A DNA stretch of 64,000 bases from Bacteroidaceae bacterium (GCA_017481745.1 JAFUOV010000016.1:1-64000); one strand, 5' to 3'. Shown: positions 1-8,470, numbered from the stretch's first letter. The notes: generated by a model from the sequence alone, not told the origin. Numbers and translations: made by a program.

Positions 1-305
1 GGGGTAAAAAATGCGATTTTTTGCAAGTTTTTGTACCTCGGGTTTTGATATTCAAGAAATTACACTTACTTTTACATTCCAAAATGGAGGTACAAGGCGA
101 AAAGTGCGTTGAAAATCACTAACTTACACATTCTCAACGACTTGCCAAATGAGTAGTTGTACCTTTTAGAGTGCTAAATGACTGATTGATAATTATCTAC
201 ACTTTCTGCATCGAGAAGTGAAATCTATCATTATATATAAGCAAAATTTATGGTAAGGGAAATAGATGCGCGGGGAGGACGTGGGCGCGGGCTTTTGAGT
301 TGTGG

Positions 306-881
306 ATGAAGGCGCCTAATCCGATGGTTACTTTTATTAAGACTTTTGATGTTACTCGGCTTGTTAGGGTTAGTCGCAAAAGGGGACTGAAGTTTAATAT
401 GCTGATGGATTGGTGTATCGGAAGGGCTGCGGCTCCGATTAAGGAGTTTTACATGCTTCCGGTTGGCGATAGGTTGTTTGAATATGACTCTTTGGCTGTT
501 AATACGATTGTCAAGGATAGGGAGGGTGAGGCTTGTTCGTGCGACATTCTTTACAGCGAAAATCTTGATGTGTTTAAGAGGGATTATATGAGGTTTACTG
601 CCGAGGTTGCGCAAAGTTGCCAAGAGCGTGATTTGTCGACCGATTGTATGGTTATAGGTACTCCGGCTATTACCGATACCGAGATAGATGGTGCTGTGGG
701 CATGAATAGTGGTGTTTTCAACAACCCGTTTATCATTTGGGGCCGATATAGGAAGAGGTTTTTCAGGTATTACATTACGCTGTCTTTCCAATTTCACCAC
801 ACGCAGATGGATGGTGCTCATGCGGGTAGGTTTCTTGCTAACTTGCAAGATGTGATGAACCAACTGCATATTGTCGAGTGA
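306..881 (+). CDS. Chloramphenicol acetyltransferase-like protein (CatA family), N-terminus frameshifted
   Basis: The C-terminal part carries the CatA active-site signature (HHTQMDGAHAGRF, HHxxxDG), in which the first His is the catalytic base in acetyl-CoA:chloramphenicol O-acetyltransferases. The body (DVT near the start, NTIVKDREG, FNNPFIIWGRYRK) fits a Bacteroidales subgroup whose substrate is unknown to me, so drug resistance should not be assumed. The reading frame opens inside the family's normal N-terminus. An ATG at 250 starts a frame encoding MVREIDARGGRGRG that stops at 307, and the family-like continuation AFELWMKAPNP begins at 291 in the other frame. About 15-20 N-terminal residues are therefore split by a +2/-1 shift near 283-291 in a G-rich run. 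The gene may be broken, or the base call may be wrong. The start at 306 is only the first ATG of the intact frame. Confidence 0.72.
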   Translation: MKAPNPMVTFIKTFDVTRLVRVSRKRGLKFNMLMDWCIGRAAAPIKEFYMLPVGDRLFEYDSLAVNTIVKDREGEACSCDILYSENLDVFKRDYMRFTAEVAQSCQERDLSTDCMVIGTPAITDTEIDGAVGMNSGVFNNPFIIWGRYRKRFFRYYITLSFQFHHTQMDGAHAGRFLANLQDVMNQLHIVE

Positions 882-1133
882 TTGTGATGGCTGCTACTTG
901 GATAGGCTCTCTTTGGGCTGATGTGGGTGGCAGATATGTAGCAATAGGAGTGTGAAAATATATATGGTATGTAGGGTGTCCGGCGGATTGGTTGTTGTTG
1001 ACTTTTGTCAAATAATTGCAAAACTTACAATTTGTAACCACGCTCAAAAGCCACAAAAAGGCGTTTTTGAAAAATATTGACAAGATTGCACAAAATATCG
1101 TCAAAATTTCATACAACGTAAAAAAATTTGTTG

Positions 1134-1141
1134 TACCTTTG
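1134..1141 (+). promoter_or_regulatory. Bacteroidetes -7 element (TACCTTTG) before the candidate small RNA
   Basis: TACCTTTG fits the TAnnTTTG consensus exactly and is identical to the -7 box of the tRNA-Ser promoter at 7608. The -33 element is weak: a TTTC lies at 1107-1110, slightly farther than the usual 19-21 bp. Transcription would begin near 1147, and no ORF follows before the terminator at 1297-1333. Confidence 0.5.
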
Positions 1142-1146
1142 CCGAA

Positions 1147-1333
1147 GCAAATGAGAAAAATGTTTGATAAAACCAATCGAAGTTACCTTTAATCTACTAT
1201 TGAATTACACATTCCTACCCGAAAAATCTACAATTTGACATTGTATCGGGTTCATCTCGTGAGAGATTAACATTGTATTCATGTAATTTGCAATATACAG
1301 CAGACATACGTTGAGTATCTCTGCTGTTTTTTT
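1147..1333 (+). ncRNA. Candidate structured small RNA (promoter-to-terminator unit without ORF)
   Basis: The unit runs from a good -7 box to a strong intrinsic terminator, about 187 nt, with no credible start codon and ORF. By eye it holds nested helices: ACCCGA 1217-1222 with TCGGGT 1246-1251 enclosing ACAAT 1230-1234 with ATTGT 1240-1244; a GTGA-capped hairpin ATCTC 1254-1258 with GAGAT 1263-1267; AATTACA 1203-1209 with TGTAATT 1282-1288, or alternatively GCAAAT 1147-1152 with ATTTGC 1286-1291; and the terminator stem. The two long-range pairings are mutually exclusive. Its length is in the range of 6S RNA, but I cannot identify it as 6S or any named family. The class is an inference from architecture only. 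Confidence 0.5.
1297..1333 (+). terminator. Intrinsic terminator of the candidate small RNA
   Basis: An 8-bp perfect stem, ACAGCAGA (1297-1304) with TCTGCTGT (1320-1327), may be extended inside by ATAC/GTAT. It is followed by seven T residues (1327-1333). Confidence 0.75.
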
Positions 1334-1358
1334 GTAGTTAACCCTAAACACCAATTGC

Positions 1359-1727
1359 TCTACACGCCTCACCACATACCACTGGTGCGCCCCTACTCTT
1401 TCATCACTAAGCACTCATCTCTCATCACTATGCATCATACAACTCTATCAAAACCCCTTCCCACTTCGTGGACTTCCCCTATATTCCTCGCGGAACACAG
1501 GGGCAGAAAAGGGCACCTTTCTAAACCACTAACCACGCACCAATGGTGTGTGGTGAATGATTAGAGTTGAGTGTTTATAGTTTAAGGGTAACTCCTATGC
1601 CCATTTGGCACCCACCCTATATTTTTCTATCGGAAAACACAAGGGGAGAAAAGATTACCTTTCTACACGCCTCATCACACACCAACGATGCGCCACTACG
1701 CTAAACGCTCAACACTCATCTCTCACC
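1359..1727. repeat. Degenerate direct repeats in a 1-kb gene-free gap
   Basis: The 882-1930 gap has no convincing gene apart from the RNA candidate. Within it, 1454-1545 and 1593-1690 are imperfect copies of one another: a C-rich start, CCTATAT, a GGAAmACAC core, GGGGnAGAAAAG, then ACCTTTCT. The stretch 1359-1428 is similar to 1663-1727, both beginning TCTACACGCCTC and ending near CACTCATCTCTCA. The short forward ORFs crossing this stretch have repetitive low-information translations and no family likeness. It reads as a decayed repeat family rather than coding DNA. Confidence 0.5.
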
Positions 1728-1811
1728 TTAGATGTGTCGTCTATTTATTTACAAAAAATACCGATTGTAAACTTTTTTATATTTTATTTTCTTTATTATA
1801 AAATAAGATAC

Positions 1812-1819
1812 TATATTTG
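1812..1819 (+). promoter_or_regulatory. Bacteroidetes -7 element (TATATTTG) upstream of the 1931 gene
   Basis: TATATTTG matches TAnnTTTG and lies in AT-rich DNA. The predicted start, near 1825, would leave a 5' leader of about 105 nt before the ATG at 1931. No clear TTTG is seen at the right -33 distance, only TTTC near 1788-1791. Confidence 0.45.
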
Positions 1820-1930
1820 CAGGATAATAATATGCTTAATTGCGTATAATGACCTTAAACTATTGTATTTGATAAAACCAGCATCCATAAAACAACGGAT
1901 ACACTTTTTACTAACCAAATAATTTATTTT

Positions 1931-4900
1931 ATGAAAAAAATCTTACTATCAATTCTGTGCTTGGTAGCTGTCGCATTGACAGGCTACGCTGCAGAAGTAA
2001 CGTTCGATTTTACCAATCCTACCGGTTTAAATCCTTCGATTACACCTGCAGCCGCACAAAATGGTGTGAATGTTTCAGATCAAACATTCACTAACGGTGA
2101 TATTACATTCACCGCAACACAAGGTACGACAACCGATGCTCGTATTTGGTCGAACAACAACGGCACATACGAAATGCGTTTGTACAAAGGTGCTACAATC
2201 ACAATCAAATCGGCTACCGATCCCATCACTAAGATTACTTTCACAGGCAGCACACTTGGCAGCACTACTACTGCTGATGGTACTACTGCTGCAGAGGAAT
2301 GGACCGGCAGCGCAAACGAAGTTGTCTACACAATCGCTGACAATTCGGGTACTGTAAAGATTAGCAGTATCGTAGTTTCTACCGACAAGGTGCTTGATTG
2401 CGAGTTGACTTGGAACGAAAATTCTCCCTTCATCCAAGCATCAACAATGATGCCCAAGACCAACTTCGTATCGCCCCTTGGCAATACAGGTGCTAACTAT
2501 TGGGTAACTTACGATGGTTCAGAGCCTTCTGCTGACAACCCCAGTGCCAGCAAAAAGTATCCTTCTAACACATTCTCAATGTACCTCGTTAAGAAAGACA
2601 CAATCTTCACAATGAAGGTTCGTGCCGAGAAAGATGGTGCATACGGCAAAACTCTTGAAGGTACATTCTACTTTACATACACAGGTGCTTTGACTGCATA
2701 CAAAGGCATCAACACAATGGCTGCAGGCAACTATGTAATGAGTGTTGATGGTGCCGTTGCCCGTCGCATTGACGAGAATGCCAAATATGGCGAACTTCCT
2801 ACCGTAGCTGCTACAGCTGCTAATGGTGGCGCCAGCGCGTTCAGCTATTTCGAGTGGACATTCGAGGCTACCGAAGGTGGTTACTATATCAAAGATAGCT
2901 ACGGTCGCTACTTGTATATGAGTGGTACTTACAACAACTTCAATGTAACAACCAGCACTCCCACAGCAGGTGGTGTATGGACTGTTGAGTTGCAAGCTGA
3001 CGGTACTGCCAAAATCATGAACGTTGATAAACAAAAATACATCCAATGCTACGAAACAGGTGGTGTAAAAACATTTGGTAGCTTCGACTACGAAAAAGGT
3101 GCAATGCCCGTACTTGGCGCTGTATTCACTCCCGTTGTTACAATGACACCCGAATCGGGCGCAACATTGGAAAGCATCAGCAAAATTACTTTCACTTGCC
3201 CCGACGGTATCAAAGCAGGTAGCAAATATAGCTACTGCTCGGTACAAGGCACAAGCAGTACTTCGGCTGTAAAATCGACCAACCAAGTTGACGACAACAC
3301 CGTAGAGTTTATCCTCGAAAGCGAGGTAACATCATCGGGCGAATATAACTTCATCCTCTACAAAGAGGCATTGGTAGTAGCTCCCAACTCGGTAGCTCAA
3401 GTATATCCTGCTAAAACAGAATACCACACTTACACTATTAAGAGCTCAGCTCCCGAGGTACAATTGGTAGTAACTCCCGAGAACGAGTCAACTCAAAAGA
3501 GCTTGCAACACTTCACTTTCTCATATGAGACTGGTATCTATGTAAACAATTTGTTTGGTGGTCAAGCTCCCTTCTTGGGCTTCACCGATCCTACTACAGG
3601 TAACTCAAGCCAAATTGCTTTGACAGCTACAACTGCTACTGAAACATCAGTAACTCTCTCAACTGACAAAGAGCAAACTGCCGAAGGTTACTATACACTC
3701 GTTGTTCCCGCCGAATACTTCGTTTTGGCAGACTCTAAGCCCAACGAGGCTATTATGAACCAATACATCGTATCGGCTACCAACCCCAACGCAGTAAACA
3801 TCCTCAGTGTTACTCCCGAAGAAGGTACAGTAACAGAGTTGTCAAAAATCACTGTTATAACCGATTCTGACCTTGAGGCAGCTCCTTCTAACTGGACAAT
3901 TACCGATGCTAAGGGTAACTCTTATGCATTCAAGGTAACCAACAACGACAACGACGAAAACAATACTTATGAGGCACTCAACATCGTGCTCAATGAGACT
4001 ATCACAGCCGAAGGTACTTACACCTTGAATATCCCTGCAGGTAGTGTAAAAGAGTACTTGGGCAGCAAAACTATCGAGGCTCACACTATCACATGGACTA
4101 TCGGTGGTACTACTACCGAGCCTACCAACATCGAGTTCCTCAGCGTTAAACCCGAAGAAGGCACTGTAACATCGTTGAAAGAGATTCAAATCATTTCTGA
4201 CTCCGACCTCGGTGAAGCTAATAATTTGAAATTGACCGATGCCAACGGTACTGAATATGCAATCTCTTCTGTTACCAACGACCGTGAAGGTGAAGACGGT
4301 ATCTACGAATCGGTTATCGTTACTATTCAAGACGAGATTACAGCCGAAGGCACATACACACTCACAATACCTGCCGGTTCGGTAGTTGAGTATATAACCG
4401 ACATGAACATCACTCCCAAAGTAAATGCCGAGAAGACTTACACTTGGACAATCGGTGGCACTACTACCGAGCCCGACTATATCTTCAATGCCAACGACTA
4501 TGAGGTAGACGCAGAGTACACTACTCTTACCGACGGTATCTTCACATTCTTGCAAGGCGATGGCTCGACCAAACCTTGGATTTTCGACGCCAACGACAAG
4601 AAATTCTCGAATGGTCACGAGGCAACTCTTCGCATCAAACCTCAAACCGACAAGAACTACTTGACAGCCGATGTTCCTGCTGCCGGTAAACTTGTATTTG
4701 GCGTGCTCTCATCAAGCAGCAGCGCAACCGACCGCCTACTCTCTGTTAAACAAAACGACGTAGAGTTGTATGGCAAAGTTGTAAGCGAAGCCGACAAAGT
4801 AGACGGTGTATATAATGTACACGAAGTAAATGTTGAGGCAGGTCTTGCCACTATTACAATGGCAGGTTCGTTGAACTTCTACTACATCGAGTTTGTACCC

Positions 4901-6538
4901 GGTCAAGGTGGTGAAGACGTAAAAGACGGTCTCTATGTAACAGCTACCGACCCCGAGAACAATGCAACTGTTAACGAGTTGAAAGAAATACTCGTATCGT
5001 GGAGCATGGACTACATCGACGAGGCAGGTATTTCGTACGACAAACCCTATGTGATTGATGCCGAAGGTACAACCGTATCGACAACAACAATCTCTTGGAG
5101 CGGTGTTGCCGGCAACCAAAGCCGTCACAAACTTACTACTCCTATCACAACAAACGGTACTTACACATTTGTAATCCCCGCCGAGTATATGGCAGGTGGC
5201 GACATGCTCGACAAATACAACAAAGAGGAAAGATTTACATTTGTTGTTGAAGCAGCTGCAGCTCCCGCTGTAACAGCTACATGGAACATCGAAGAAGGCG
5301 CTGTAATAGAAAGCTTCAAAGAGGTAACTGTTACATTTGCAGGTGAAGGCATCGAGGCCGCTAAGCCTTGGAACACTTACGGTTGCACATGGTTCTATGC
5401 AAAAGACGCCGATGGCAACTATGCACTCGTAGAAAACCAATGCACCGCAGGTTACTTTGATGCAGCAGTAAGCGGTACTTCTGTAACATTGAGCCTTTCG
5501 GAAGATTGCTACACTGTTCCCTTCACTACTAAGGGCGAATATCGCATTGTTATTCCCGTTGGTGGTATCTACTTCAATGGTGACAGAGAGAACTTGAACA
5601 CCGAAGAGTATGTATTGAACTTCACTATCGAAAACGACATCGTACCTCCCACCGAGGTTAACGCTGCATTCACTGCCGATCCCGAGAACAATGCAACACT
5701 CGCCGAGTTGAAACAAGTAACCCTCACATTCACCGAGTATGAGGCTGTAACAGTAGTAGAGCCCGACATGAACTCAGGTAGCAACATCCCCGCTGTTTAT
5801 ATGTACGACGACTTGACAGGCTCAACAATGCCTACAGGTATGTATATGTTTACTCGCGCCGGTGCAAATGCCAACCAAGTAGAATTGTACTTCGATCCCA
5901 ACTACGGCTTGGAGTCAATCAACATTGATGGTAGCTACATGATCAGAATACCGACAGGCGCTATCAAGTTTGGTAACGACATCAACGCTCCTATCGAGTT
6001 GAACTATACAGTGAAAGCCGGTGAGGTAGTGGTTGAGAAACTCGAAGTAACTGCATCTGATCCCGCCGTAGGTTCTACAATTAGAAATAAGTGGGAAGAA
6101 GTAATCGTTACTTGGAACAAGAACATTGACATGACTTACGATGGTCAATGCTACGTATTGGATGCAGAGGGTAACAAAGTATCGGATGCTGATGGTTCTT
6201 ATGTATATGACGAAAACCACGTATGCGTTGACAACCAATTGAAGTTCGTCATTCAGACTCCTATCGAAGAGGCAGAAGGTGAATATACATTGGTTATCGT
6301 TGCCGGTTATGTATATGACATGGCAGATTATACAAATGTAAACGAGGAGATCCGCTTGACTTACCACGTAAGCAACAGCACGGCTATCAACAGCATTAAA
6401 GTTGATGCAGTGAACGGTTACGTAGTATACAACCTCAACGGTCACCGCGTAATGCAAACTAAGAAAGCTGCAGACCTCTATCGTCTTGAAAACGGTCTGT
6501 ACATCATCAACGGTCAAAAAGTTATTCTTAACAAATAA
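1931..6538 (+). CDS. Large exported protein with about eight Ig-like repeats
   Basis: 1535 residues with a clear Sec signal peptide (MKKILLSILCLVAVALTGYA). A chitobiase C-terminal-like segment lies near residues 170-250 (YDGSEPS), followed by a trefoil-like stretch near 255-400. Then come about eight Ig-like units of 100-135 residues, each opening with a variant of (T/D/K)PExxATxxxLKxIxV, starting near residues 407, 515, 629, 740, 1007, 1118, 1251 and 1377. The last 50 residues (YNLNGHRV... LENGLYIINGQKVILNK) match the C-terminal tail common on Prevotella/Bacteroides exported proteins and are probably a sorting or anchoring signal. No catalytic motif is seen, so an adhesive or structural surface role is an inference. 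It is a single-gene unit with its own promoter and terminator. Confidence 0.85.
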   Translation: MKKILLSILCLVAVALTGYAAEVTFDFTNPTGLNPSITPAAAQNGVNVSDQTFTNGDITFTATQGTTTDARIWSNNNGTYEMRLYKGATITIKSATDPITKITFTGSTLGSTTTADGTTAAEEWTGSANEVVYTIADNSGTVKISSIVVSTDKVLDCELTWNENSPFIQASTMMPKTNFVSPLGNTGANYWVTYDGSEPSADNPSASKKYPSNTFSMYLVKKDTIFTMKVRAEKDGAYGKTLEGTFYFTYTGALTAYKGINTMAAGNYVMSVDGAVARRIDENAKYGELPTVAATAANGGASAFSYFEWTFEATEGGYYIKDSYGRYLYMSGTYNNFNVTTSTPTAGGVWTVELQADGTAKIMNVDKQKYIQCYETGGVKTFGSFDYEKGAMPVLGAVFTPVVTMTPESGATLESISKITFTCPDGIKAGSKYSYCSVQGTSSTSAVKSTNQVDDNTVEFILESEVTSSGEYNFILYKEALVVAPNSVAQVYPAKTEYHTYTIKSSAPEVQLVVTPENESTQKSLQHFTFSYETGIYVNNLFGGQAPFLGFTDPTTGNSSQIALTATTATETSVTLSTDKEQTAEGYYTLVVPAEYFVLADSKPNEAIMNQYIVSATNPNAVNILSVTPEEGTVTELSKITVITDSDLEAAPSNWTITDAKGNSYAFKVTNNDNDENNTYEALNIVLNETITAEGTYTLNIPAGSVKEYLGSKTIEAHTITWTIGGTTTEPTNIEFLSVKPEEGTVTSLKEIQIISDSDLGEANNLKLTDANGTEYAISSVTNDREGEDGIYESVIVTIQDEITAEGTYTLTIPAGSVVEYITDMNITPKVNAEKTYTWTIGGTTTEPDYIFNANDYEVDAEYTTLTDGIFTFLQGDGSTKPWIFDANDKKFSNGHEATLRIKPQTDKNYLTADVPAAGKLVFGVLSSSSSATDRLLSVKQNDVELYGKVVSEADKVDGVYNVHEVNVEAGLATITMAGSLNFYYIEFVPGQGGEDVKDGLYVTATDPENNATVNELKEILVSWSMDYIDEAGISYDKPYVIDAEGTTVSTTTISWSGVAGNQSRHKLTTPITTNGTYTFVIPAEYMAGGDMLDKYNKEERFTFVVEAAAAPAVTATWNIEEGAVIESFKEVTVTFAGEGIEAAKPWNTYGCTWFYAKDADGNYALVENQCTAGYFDAAVSGTSVTLSLSEDCYTVPFTTKGEYRIVIPVGGIYFNGDRENLNTEEYVLNFTIENDIVPPTEVNAAFTADPENNATLAELKQVTLTFTEYEAVTVVEPDMNSGSNIPAVYMYDDLTGSTMPTGMYMFTRAGANANQVELYFDPNYGLESINIDGSYMIRIPTGAIKFGNDINAPIELNYTVKAGEVVVEKLEVTASDPAVGSTIRNKWEEVIVTWNKNIDMTYDGQCYVLDAEGNKVSDADGSYVYDENHVCVDNQLKFVIQTPIEEAEGEYTLVIVAGYVYDMADYTNVNEEIRLTYHVSNSTAINSIKVDAVNGYVVYNLNGHRVMQTKKAADLYRLENGLYIINGQKVILNK

Positions 6539-6562
6539 GATATAACCCCATCTTGATTGTGG

Positions 6563-6596
6563 CGGTGCTACCCAATGCGGGTAGCACCGTTTTTTT
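6563..6596 (+). terminator. Intrinsic terminator of the 1931 gene
   Basis: A perfect 11-bp stem, CGGTGCTACCC (6563-6573) with GGGTAGCACCG (6579-6589), 5-nt loop, followed by seven T residues. It lies 24 bp after the stop codon. Confidence 0.92.
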
Positions 6597-6610
6597 GTAT
6601 CCCAACAACA

Positions 6611-6932
6611 GACAAAGTAGCAACAAAACTACGTCGAAGACGTTAATCAGTAACAAGTTATGAGGCACTATGATATAAACACAAAATGTCAACCTCCTAA
6701 AGCAAAGCAGCAACAAAACTACGTCGAAGACGTAGAACAAGGTTAACCCCACGATTACGCACTGTCGTGCTTCATCGTGGGGTACATAACAACATCACAC
6801 GATCGATACGTCGAAGACGTTTCATTAATATACAAGTACAACATCTTCGATGTAGATATACCGAAGACTCAGCCTACCCCACGTTTCGCTTCGCTCAACG
6901 TGGGGTTAACACAGTATAACGTCTTCGACGTT
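6611..6932. repeat. REP-like palindrome cluster beside a RAYT gene
   Basis: Five short hairpins share one core. ACGTC-GAA-GACGT occurs at 6631-6643, 6721-6733 and 6808-6820; a variant ACATC-TTC-GATGT at 6841-6853; and the inverse orientation AACGTC-TTC-GACGTT at 6918-6932. The first two sit at the ends of nearly identical 33-bp direct repeats (6611-6643, 6701-6733). Two longer hairpins alternate with them: CCCCACGAT (6747-6755) with ATCGTGGGG (6774-6782), holding an inner GCAC/GTGC helix, and CCCCACGTT (6877-6885) with AACGTGGGG (6897-6905). The set fills the gene-free gap up to about 140 bp before the transposase start at 7070, the arrangement of REP/BIME elements next to their RAYT. Confidence 0.75.
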
Positions 6933-7040
6933 ACACTCTGAAATTTAAGCCTTATATAGTGATACAATCACAACACAACCAATTTTAAGTCTTTCAACAA
7001 AACAACACCTCTGACAATATACATTATTAAAAAGTTTAAC

Positions 7041-7048
7041 TACATTTG
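7041..7048 (+). promoter_or_regulatory. -7 element (TACATTTG) before the RAYT gene
   Basis: TACATTTG lies 22 bp before the ATG at 7070. It also argues against the longer frame opening at 7046, whose first codons would lie inside the promoter. No convincing -33 box is seen. Confidence 0.5.
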
Positions 7049-7069
7049 CAGTATAACAAATATAAACTT

Positions 7070-7513
7070 ATGAGTTATACTGTATCCTTATTTCACATAG
7101 TGATTGGTACTCACCAACGCAAAATGAGCATCAACGAAAAACACAAAACAGAGTTATACAAATACATTTGGGGAATTATTGAAAAATGTAATTGTAAATT
7201 AATTTGTATTAATGGCATTCCTGACCATATACATTTATTGGTTGACCTCAACTCTACTATTAGTATTGCTCAACTCGTAAGAGATATAAAGAGGTCTTCA
7301 AGTTTATGGATTAAATCATCAGAATATTTTCCACTATTCGATGGTTGGGGAAAAGAATATGCAGCATTTTCTTGTAGTAAAAGTATGAGTGAGCAAGTGC
7401 AAAATTATATCAAAAATCAAGAAGAGCATCATAGCAAGGAAGAATTTATATCGGAATATCAGCGACTTATCATAAAACACGGATTATGCTACCACAAATC
7501 CTCCGAGGAATAA
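7070..7513 (+). CDS. REP-associated tyrosine transposase-like / IS200-type HUH endonuclease (RAYT)
   Basis: 147 residues, the usual size for TnpA-REP/IS200 proteins. These are Y1 HUH endonucleases that cut and rejoin single-stranded DNA at hairpins. The metal-binding HUH is in PDHIHLLVDL. The catalytic Tyr is in VQNYIKNQEEHH, with the conserved Gln one helical turn later and the family's HH pair. LVRDIKRSSSLWI is typical of the Bacteroidetes branch. The ATG at 7070 is chosen because TACATTTG precedes it. There is no TnpB, no second transposase and no obvious IS termini. The palindrome cluster lies immediately upstream, so a domesticated RAYT with its REP set is the best reading; a solitary IS200 is the alternative. 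Its AT-rich composition differs from that of the neighbouring genes. Confidence 0.85.
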   Translation: MSYTVSLFHIVIGTHQRKMSINEKHKTELYKYIWGIIEKCNCKLICINGIPDHIHLLVDLNSTISIAQLVRDIKRSSSLWIKSSEYFPLFDGWGKEYAAFSCSKSMSEQVQNYIKNQEEHHSKEEFISEYQRLIIKHGLCYHKSSEE

Positions 7514-7583
7514 TGAACCACACAATATAGTTATCATCCAAACAGTGTCACAAAAAAATATTTTGCACAAAATTGCGATATAA

Positions 7584-7615
7584 TTTGGATATTCGGAATA
7601 TTGTTTTTACCTTTG
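7584..7615 (+). promoter_or_regulatory. Complete Bacteroidetes promoter of tRNA-Ser(UGA)
   Basis: TTTG (7584-7587), a 20-bp spacer, then TACCTTTG (7608-7615). This is a textbook -33/-7 pair for the Bacteroidetes primary sigma factor, about 40 bp before the mature tRNA 5' end. Confidence 0.8.
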
Positions 7616-7654
7616 CATCGCTTTTGAAACGAAAGACCACAAATCGGTTCAAAA

Positions 7655-7740
<86 letters not shown>

Positions 7741-7745
7741 GAAGA

Positions 7746-7771
7746 AGGTAGACTTGGTTCTACCTTTTTTT
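7746..7771 (+). terminator. Intrinsic terminator of tRNA-Ser(UGA)
   Basis: AGGTAGA (7746-7752) pairs with TCTACCT (7759-7765), followed by seven T residues, directly after the tRNA. Confidence 0.85.
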
Positions 7772-7794
7772 GTTTACAGACAAAAACTACAATT

Positions 7795-8469
7795 ATGAAC
7801 AAGGTTGCGGAAAACCCTTTAAAAAACCGAGAGAATAACCATTGGTTGCTGATGGTTGTTACAGCGCTGTTTGTTACGCTGTATCTCGTATCGAACATTA
7901 TGGCTGTGAAGGTGATTGGAATATTCGACATATTCTACTTCGATGCCGGTACTATTACTTTTCCTTTTGCCTACATGCTGGGCGATGTGCTGACCGAGAT
8001 ATGGGGCTTTCGCACATCGAAACGAGTTATTTACCTCACGCTTGTGTGTAACATCGTTCTTGTGGCTTGCACGCAGGTGGGTGTGTGGCTACCATCGCCC
8101 CACTATCTTGCCGATACTGCCGAGGCATATAATCATGTGTTTACCTACGTACCCCGCATTGTGCTGGGCTCGTTGGCAGGATTTCTGTGTGGCGAGTTGT
8201 CGAATGCATGGGTTATGGAGCATATCAAGAAAAAGATGGATGGTCGCAGGCTGTGGGTGCGTACGATAGGCAGCTCGGCAGTAGGCTATCTGTTTGACAC
8301 TGTACCTTTTGTGCTGATAGCTTTTGCCGGCGTAGTGAGCACCCACGACTTGCTGTATATGCTTGCATTTCAGTATGTGAGCAAACTTGTCATCGAGGCT
8401 TCGATGGGCACTCCCCTCGCCTACGTTACGATTGGTTGGATAAAACGTCGCATTGGAACAATCGAGTGA
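7795..8469 (+). CDS. yhhQ: Queuosine precursor transporter, YhhQ/DUF165 family
   Basis: 224 residues with six or so hydrophobic membrane segments beginning near residue 17. The family signatures are LVSNIMAVK, FDAGTITFPFAYMLGDVLTEIWG and a late FDTVPFVLIAF. Family members import queuosine precursors (preQ0/preQ1 or queuine) across the inner membrane for tRNA modification. The ATG at 7795 follows the tRNA terminator closely, so the gene needs its own start signal, which I do not see clearly. Its stop overlaps the start region of the next gene, which implies translational coupling to the radical SAM protein. Confidence 0.9.
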   Translation: MNKVAENPLKNRENNHWLLMVVTALFVTLYLVSNIMAVKVIGIFDIFYFDAGTITFPFAYMLGDVLTEIWGFRTSKRVIYLTLVCNIVLVACTQVGVWLPSPHYLADTAEAYNHVFTYVPRIVLGSLAGFLCGELSNAWVMEHIKKKMDGRRLWVRTIGSSAVGYLFDTVPFVLIAFAGVVSTHDLLYMLAFQYVSKLVIEASMGTPLAYVTIGWIKRRIGTIE

Positions 8470-8470
8470 T

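Noticed and set aside
1355-1922. Two forward ORFs (1355-1564 and 1605-1922) before the Ig-repeat gene
   Set aside because: They cross degenerate repeats and the promoter of the next gene, and their translations are low-complexity and unlike proteins.
4100-4475. Near-identical DNA repeats with ATCGGTGGnACTACTACCGAGCC
   Set aside because: They lie inside the Ig-repeat gene and encode its repeated linker; explained by domain duplication.
6611-6932. CRISPR array
   Set aside because: The repeats are short palindromes of unequal spacing, with no regular spacer length and no cas genes; REP-like elements fit better.
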